Shown here: positions 5,438 through 7,997 of the stretch, piece after piece
How positions within the stretch are numbered: the first letter of the stretch is position 1
Layout of the letters: the number at the start of each line of letters is the position of its first letter
Source: Bacilli bacterium
GTDB lineage: Bacteria > Bacillota_I > Bacilli_A > RFN20 > CAG-826
NCBI GenBank assembly: GCA_024693415.1
Contig: JAILKX010000115.1
Coordinates: 1 to 7,997 of the forward strand
Reading direction: 5' to 3'
DNA length: 7,997 bases
Position numbers and translations under genes: made by a program
The notes under the pieces: generated by a model
The model's input: the letters and a program-made list of their open reading frames with translations, nothing else
What the model was told of the DNA's origin: nothing
Database searches by the model: none

Positions 5438-6574
5438 CTATTTGATAGAGTCAACGTAGTCCTGCGTGAAGACGTCGACCACAGGATTCGCCTCTCCTTG
5501 GCGGTCGAAGAATGTCTCGGTTACCCAAGCGTTGTCCGCAGGCATCGGGGTGAGTCCGCAATAGATTTGCCCCGCATCGTCGGCCCAGCCATTCCCGGGC
5601 ACATAGATCCAAGTGGGCTCCCAATAGAAGACCATACCCACTCCGATCCTTTTGCAGATCTGAAGCATCATGCCGACATAATCGGCCTGTCCTTGCTTGC
5701 TTTGCTCAAACGGGATGCGGCCATTCACGTTGCCGATGATGAAGTCTCCTTCCTTGGCGTCGGTGACCTCGCTATAATTCGGGTTCTTGGTGGGTTCATA
5801 TTGATAACCGAGCTCCACGACCCAAATCTCTTTCCCGTATTTCTTCTTCAAGCGGGTGACGCAATCCTCAAACATCGCAAACGGACCGTGCCAATACGGA
5901 TAATATGATTCGCCGATCACATCGAATTCCACTCCTTCGGCAAGGATGTTGTCGAAATACCATTGCTGCATATCGAAAGAACCGGAATGTTCGAGATGGA
6001 TGACGGTTTTGGCATTGGGGAACACCTCGTTACACGCCTTGATGCCGGCTTTGAGAAGGCCGCACAGGCCCCTGAAGCCTCCGCCGTCTTTCTCATTAAA
6101 TTGCTTTTCCTGATCGCCATAAGGCCAAAGCATGCCATGGCTGATCTCATTTCCAACCTGGATGGCAACCAAGTCGATGCCGTTTTCCTTGATTGTCTTC
6201 AACGTGTTGAGGGTGTATTCATACATCGCCTTGACCACTTCCGCATAGGAAGACAGCCCTTCCCACGCCCTCGGGACGCGCTGACGGCTCGGGTCGACAT
6301 AGAAATCGCTGTAATGGAAGTCGAGCATAACGCCCATTCCGTTTTCCTGCGCCTTCTTCGCCATTCTGATGAAGGCCGGGAGGTCATTTGTTCCCCCGCC
6401 AAAGCGGTTCCCGTTATCATCATACGGGTTGTGCCATAGGCGGATTCGCGTGACCGCGATCTTGGAGTGGTGGCCAAAGAAATCAAAAGGTTCAACCTCT
6501 TTTCCTTTATATATGTATTTGGGGTTCAGATGCTGCAACTCATCAGCGACGGAAATATCAACGCCTAGTTTCAT
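5438..6574 (-). CDS. GH53 family endo-beta-1,4-galactanase, probably cytoplasmic
   Basis: This glycoside hydrolase should cut beta-1,4-galactan chains such as pectic arabinogalactan side chains. Family 53 signs in order are GVDIS (4-8), TRIRLWHNP (42-50), LDFHYSDFYVDP (84-95) followed by QRVPRAW, IQVGNEISHGMLWP (138-151) with acid/base Glu143, ESYYPYW (222-228), VVELGY (252-257) with nucleophile Glu254, and FYWEPTW (316-322). The length, 378, fits a single catalytic domain. The protein starts directly at the first barrel strand with MKLGVDIS and has no signal peptide, whereas many GH53 enzymes are secreted. It may therefore act on imported galacto-oligosaccharides. The start at 6574 has AGGA 6 bases upstream. 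It is a single gene with its own terminator; no sugar transporter is adjacent. Family is firm; substrate and location are inferred. Confidence 0.92.
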   Translation of the reverse strand: MKLGVDISVADELQHLNPKYIYKGKEVEPFDFFGHHSKIAVTRIRLWHNPYDDNGNRFGGGTNDLPAFIRMAKKAQENGMGVMLDFHYSDFYVDPSRQRVPRAWEGLSSYAEVVKAMYEYTLNTLKTIKENGIDLVAIQVGNEISHGMLWPYGDQEKQFNEKDGGGFRGLCGLLKAGIKACNEVFPNAKTVIHLEHSGSFDMQQWYFDNILAEGVEFDVIGESYYPYWHGPFAMFEDCVTRLKKKYGKEIWVVELGYQYEPTKNPNYSEVTDAKEGDFIIGNVNGRIPFEQSKQGQADYVGMMLQICKRIGVGMVFYWEPTWIYVPGNGWADDAGQIYCGLTPMPADNAWVTETFFDRQGEANPVVDVFTQDYVDSIK

Positions 6575-6755
6575 ATTGGTTCCTCGGCGTTATTCTACTC
6601 AATTCAAAGGGAAAGAGAACAAAGATTGATTTACGCTAGACTAAATCGCACATATCTCCGACGAGAATTCGACCTTCTATTTCAGGAGCGAAAACAATGG
6701 ATGGTGGCTTATTTCTGCCGATTGCGGATAAATTACAATCCCTTAGAATATCGTC
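6575..6755. other. Divergent intergenic region between the GH53 and GtrA-like genes
   Basis: This 181-base gap has no credible gene. On the plus side it holds the candidate promoter listed separately at 6722-6749. On the minus side the only promoter-like hexamer I see is TAGAAT (6597-6592), which would start transcription at about 6585, at the first base of the GH53 ribosome binding site. No strong -35 box accompanies it and no clear operator repeat is visible. Confidence 0.4.
6722..6749 (+). promoter_or_regulatory. Candidate promoter giving a leaderless mRNA for the GtrA-like gene
   Basis: TTGCGG (6722-6727), 16 bases, then TAGAAT (6744-6749), five of six to the -10 consensus. Exactly 6 bases follow before the start ATG at 6756, so the predicted transcript would begin at the A of ATG. 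The -35 box is weak. The absence of any Shine-Dalgarno sequence supports this reading. Confidence 0.5.
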
Positions 6756-7313
6756 ATGGAAGAAAACAACGGGTCATCCTTTTTAGAAAAAATCGATGAC
6801 AAGGCAAACAAGAAGGGAATCAAAACCCTTTGGCAGGCGATCAAATTTTTGATCGTCTCGCTTTTGGTAACGATCATCCAATTGGCCCTAGTGAACCTCC
6901 TCTACTTCCTGATGAAAGGGTGGACGGACGCGCTTCCCGGGTTCCTCTCTTCCGTATTCTCGGAACAAACCATGGGGGAGGGTCATTCGAATTGGGGTTA
7001 TATCCTCCCCTTCTTTTTATCCAATTTGATCGCCAACACGGTCGGGTATTTCATCAATAAATCAAAGACCTTCAAGTCGGATGCCCCGTGGTGGCACTAC
7101 GTCCTCTATATCATTTCCCTGCTGCTTCTCATATTCTTCACGACTTGGCTCCAAGGCGTGATCGCAAATGGTTTAACCTCAGTAGGCGCAGAGGGAATCG
7201 CGCCCACGATCGCCGCGATGGCGGCCGGAACCGTTCAGATGGTCGTCCTTTTCCCGTTGCAAAAATACGTGCTGCTCAAAGAGAAAAAACCAGTTGAAGT
7301 TGGCAACGTTTAA
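6756..7313 (+). CDS. GtrA-like four-helix membrane protein
   Basis: The 185 residues contain four hydrophobic helices near 28-52, 82-101, 113-137 and 150-173, with a charged cytoplasmic-looking N-terminus (EENNGSSFLEKIDDKANKK). Between helices 2 and 3, SNLIANTVGYFINKSKTFKS (89-108) matches the GtrA pattern of an Asn-rich helix end followed by N(K/R)xxxF. The helix 4 region ends PLQKYVLLKEKK, again as in the family. GtrA proteins are thought to help move undecaprenyl- or dolichyl-linked sugars across the membrane for cell-surface glycosylation. No glycosyltransferase gene is next to it here, so its pathway is unknown. No ribosome binding site precedes the ATG. The next ATG downstream in frame is well into the protein, so 6756 remains the best start. 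Family assignment is by pattern and is fairly, not fully, sure. Confidence 0.8.
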   Translation: MEENNGSSFLEKIDDKANKKGIKTLWQAIKFLIVSLLVTIIQLALVNLLYFLMKGWTDALPGFLSSVFSEQTMGEGHSNWGYILPFFLSNLIANTVGYFINKSKTFKSDAPWWHYVLYIISLLLLIFFTTWLQGVIANGLTSVGAEGIAPTIAAMAAGTVQMVVLFPLQKYVLLKEKKPVEVGNV

Positions 7314-7357
7314 GTTGAACCTTCTCCCGTCGCCTTTCTTTTGCCTTTCTCCTTTTC

Positions 7358-7363
7358 TAATAT
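7358..7363 (+). promoter_or_regulatory. Candidate -10 element giving a leaderless mRNA for the HTH-membrane gene
   Basis: TAATAT ends 6 bases before the ATG at 7370, placing the expected transcription start on the A of the start codon. The surroundings are AT- and pyrimidine-rich and hold no Shine-Dalgarno sequence. No clear -35 box is present: the bases 17 upstream read TTTCTT. The gene may instead be co-transcribed with the GtrA-like gene, whose stop lies 56 bases upstream. Confidence 0.35.
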
Positions 7364-7369
7364 ATACAT

Positions 7370-7997
7370 ATGAATTACGGCGAAAACATTTACCAATTAA
7401 GGAAAGAGGCCGACATTTCCCAAGAGGCCCTTGCCGCCGCCATCGGAACAACCAGGCAGCAGGTTTCGCGCTGGGAATGCGGATCCGCAGTGCCGAGCGC
7501 GAAATATGTATACGCGCTTGCCGATTATTTCCATTGCCCTGTGAGCAAAATCCTCGGTGAGGAAACGCCAAACGATGAAAAAGAGTGGGGACGTGTATCT
7601 GATTTGCCGAATCAGTTTAGGGATTTCGCGCGATTGCTGGCCCTTATTTCCGTTATATCATTCTTCGTGATGGCCTTTAGTTCAACTTTCGCGGGCGTTC
7701 AGGCCAAGGCGCTCTACGTGTTATCCAGAGAGGTCGATGAAAACACCCGAATCCAAATCAACATCGCAGTAACCGAGATGAAGAAGCAGATCTCCTTATT
7801 CGGGGCGTATGGGCAAAGCATCGTAAGCGGAGGTTTGTTTGCGGCGCTGCTCGCCCGCTTTTTCCGATACAAGAAGCTCCTCGACAACAAAATCGACGTC
7901 TACGAGATGTTCACGTCTTTGTACCACGCATCGGTTTTCGTCTTCGCTTCCCTCATCGCGATATGGGTGATGATGACGATCGGCACCCACGGAAGCT
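7370..7997 (+). CDS. XRE-family HTH regulator fused to a membrane domain (3' end cut by window)
   Basis: The 209 visible residues start MNYGENIYQLRKEADISQEA, a typical XRE/Cro-C1 helix-turn-helix (about 5-61) with the recognition segment TTRQQVSRWE (27-36) and the usual VPSAKYVYALADYF helix. After a charged linker (65-85), hydrophobic helices lie near 86-108, 143-165 and 187-206. Between the first two is a polar stretch (111-140) that may face outside. This fits a membrane-anchored DNA-binding protein that could sense a signal at or in the membrane. XRE-membrane fusions of this layout are common in Bacillota and mostly uncharacterised. It follows the GtrA-like gene after 56 bases on the same strand, with no terminator between them, so they may be linked. 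No ribosome binding site is visible. The C-terminus is outside the window, so the total helix number is unknown. Confidence 0.88.
   Translation, partial: MNYGENIYQLRKEADISQEALAAAIGTTRQQVSRWECGSAVPSAKYVYALADYFHCPVSKILGEETPNDEKEWGRVSDLPNQFRDFARLLALISVISFFVMAFSSTFAGVQAKALYVLSREVDENTRIQINIAVTEMKKQISLFGAYGQSIVSGGLFAALLARFFRYKKLLDNKIDVYEMFTSLYHASVFVFASLIAIWVMMTIGTHGS

Noticed and set aside
5963..6439. Plus-strand 158-codon open frame
   Set aside because: It is antisense to the GH53 gene and reflects the codon pattern of the opposite strand.
7179..7571. Minus-strand 130-codon open frame
   Set aside because: It overlaps both the end of the GtrA-like gene and the HTH domain, which have clear protein homology; there is no supporting signal on the minus strand.
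1..7997. Mobile element, phage, CRISPR or defence system
   Set aside because: No transposase, integrase, terminal repeats, repeat-spacer array or defence-type domain was seen; the genes are metabolic, transport and membrane genes.

Overview
The window looks like ordinary chromosomal sequence from a bacterium of the Bacillota or a close relative. The base composition is moderate, most starts carry strong AGGAGG-type ribosome binding sites, there is a lysine riboswitch, and regulation appears to run through terminators placed just before start codons. TGA is used as a stop (twice, in ATGA overlaps) and the Trp codons seen are TGG, so a TGA=Trp mycoplasma code is unlikely. I cannot name the genus. 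No mobile element, CRISPR array, tRNA or rRNA was seen.

Layout. Positions 1-2554 (minus strand) hold a complete regulatory unit and operon. A near-consensus promoter (2527-2554) leads into a lysine riboswitch (2346-2520), then a strong hairpin plus T tract that also contains the ribosome binding site (2275-2338). Three genes follow, joined by 4-base ATGA overlaps: a substrate-binding lipoprotein, a permease and an ATPase cut by the window edge. The riboswitch gives the transporter a likely substrate, so I read it as a lysine importer switched off when lysine is plentiful.

Positions 2629-4385 (minus) hold pyrG (CTP synthase) with its own leader. That leader ends in an intrinsic terminator whose T tract runs directly into the ribosome binding site, which suggests attenuation. 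The leader or promoter region also carries a palindrome.

Positions 4502-5375 (plus) hold a six-helix membrane protein built from two copies of one ~122-residue unit, followed by a clean terminator. A facing terminator closes the next gene, a GH53 endo-galactanase without a signal peptide (5438-6574, minus). Divergent from it are a GtrA-like four-helix membrane protein (6756-7313) and an XRE-type HTH protein with membrane helices, cut by the window end (7370-7997). Neither has a Shine-Dalgarno sequence, and each has a -10-like hexamer exactly 6 bases before its ATG, so both may be translated from leaderless mRNAs.

The strongest observations are the complete lysine-sensing unit with its merged terminator and ribosome binding site, the attenuator-like pyrG leader, the internally duplicated membrane protein, and the two apparently leaderless genes. 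I see no wholly new multi-gene system.
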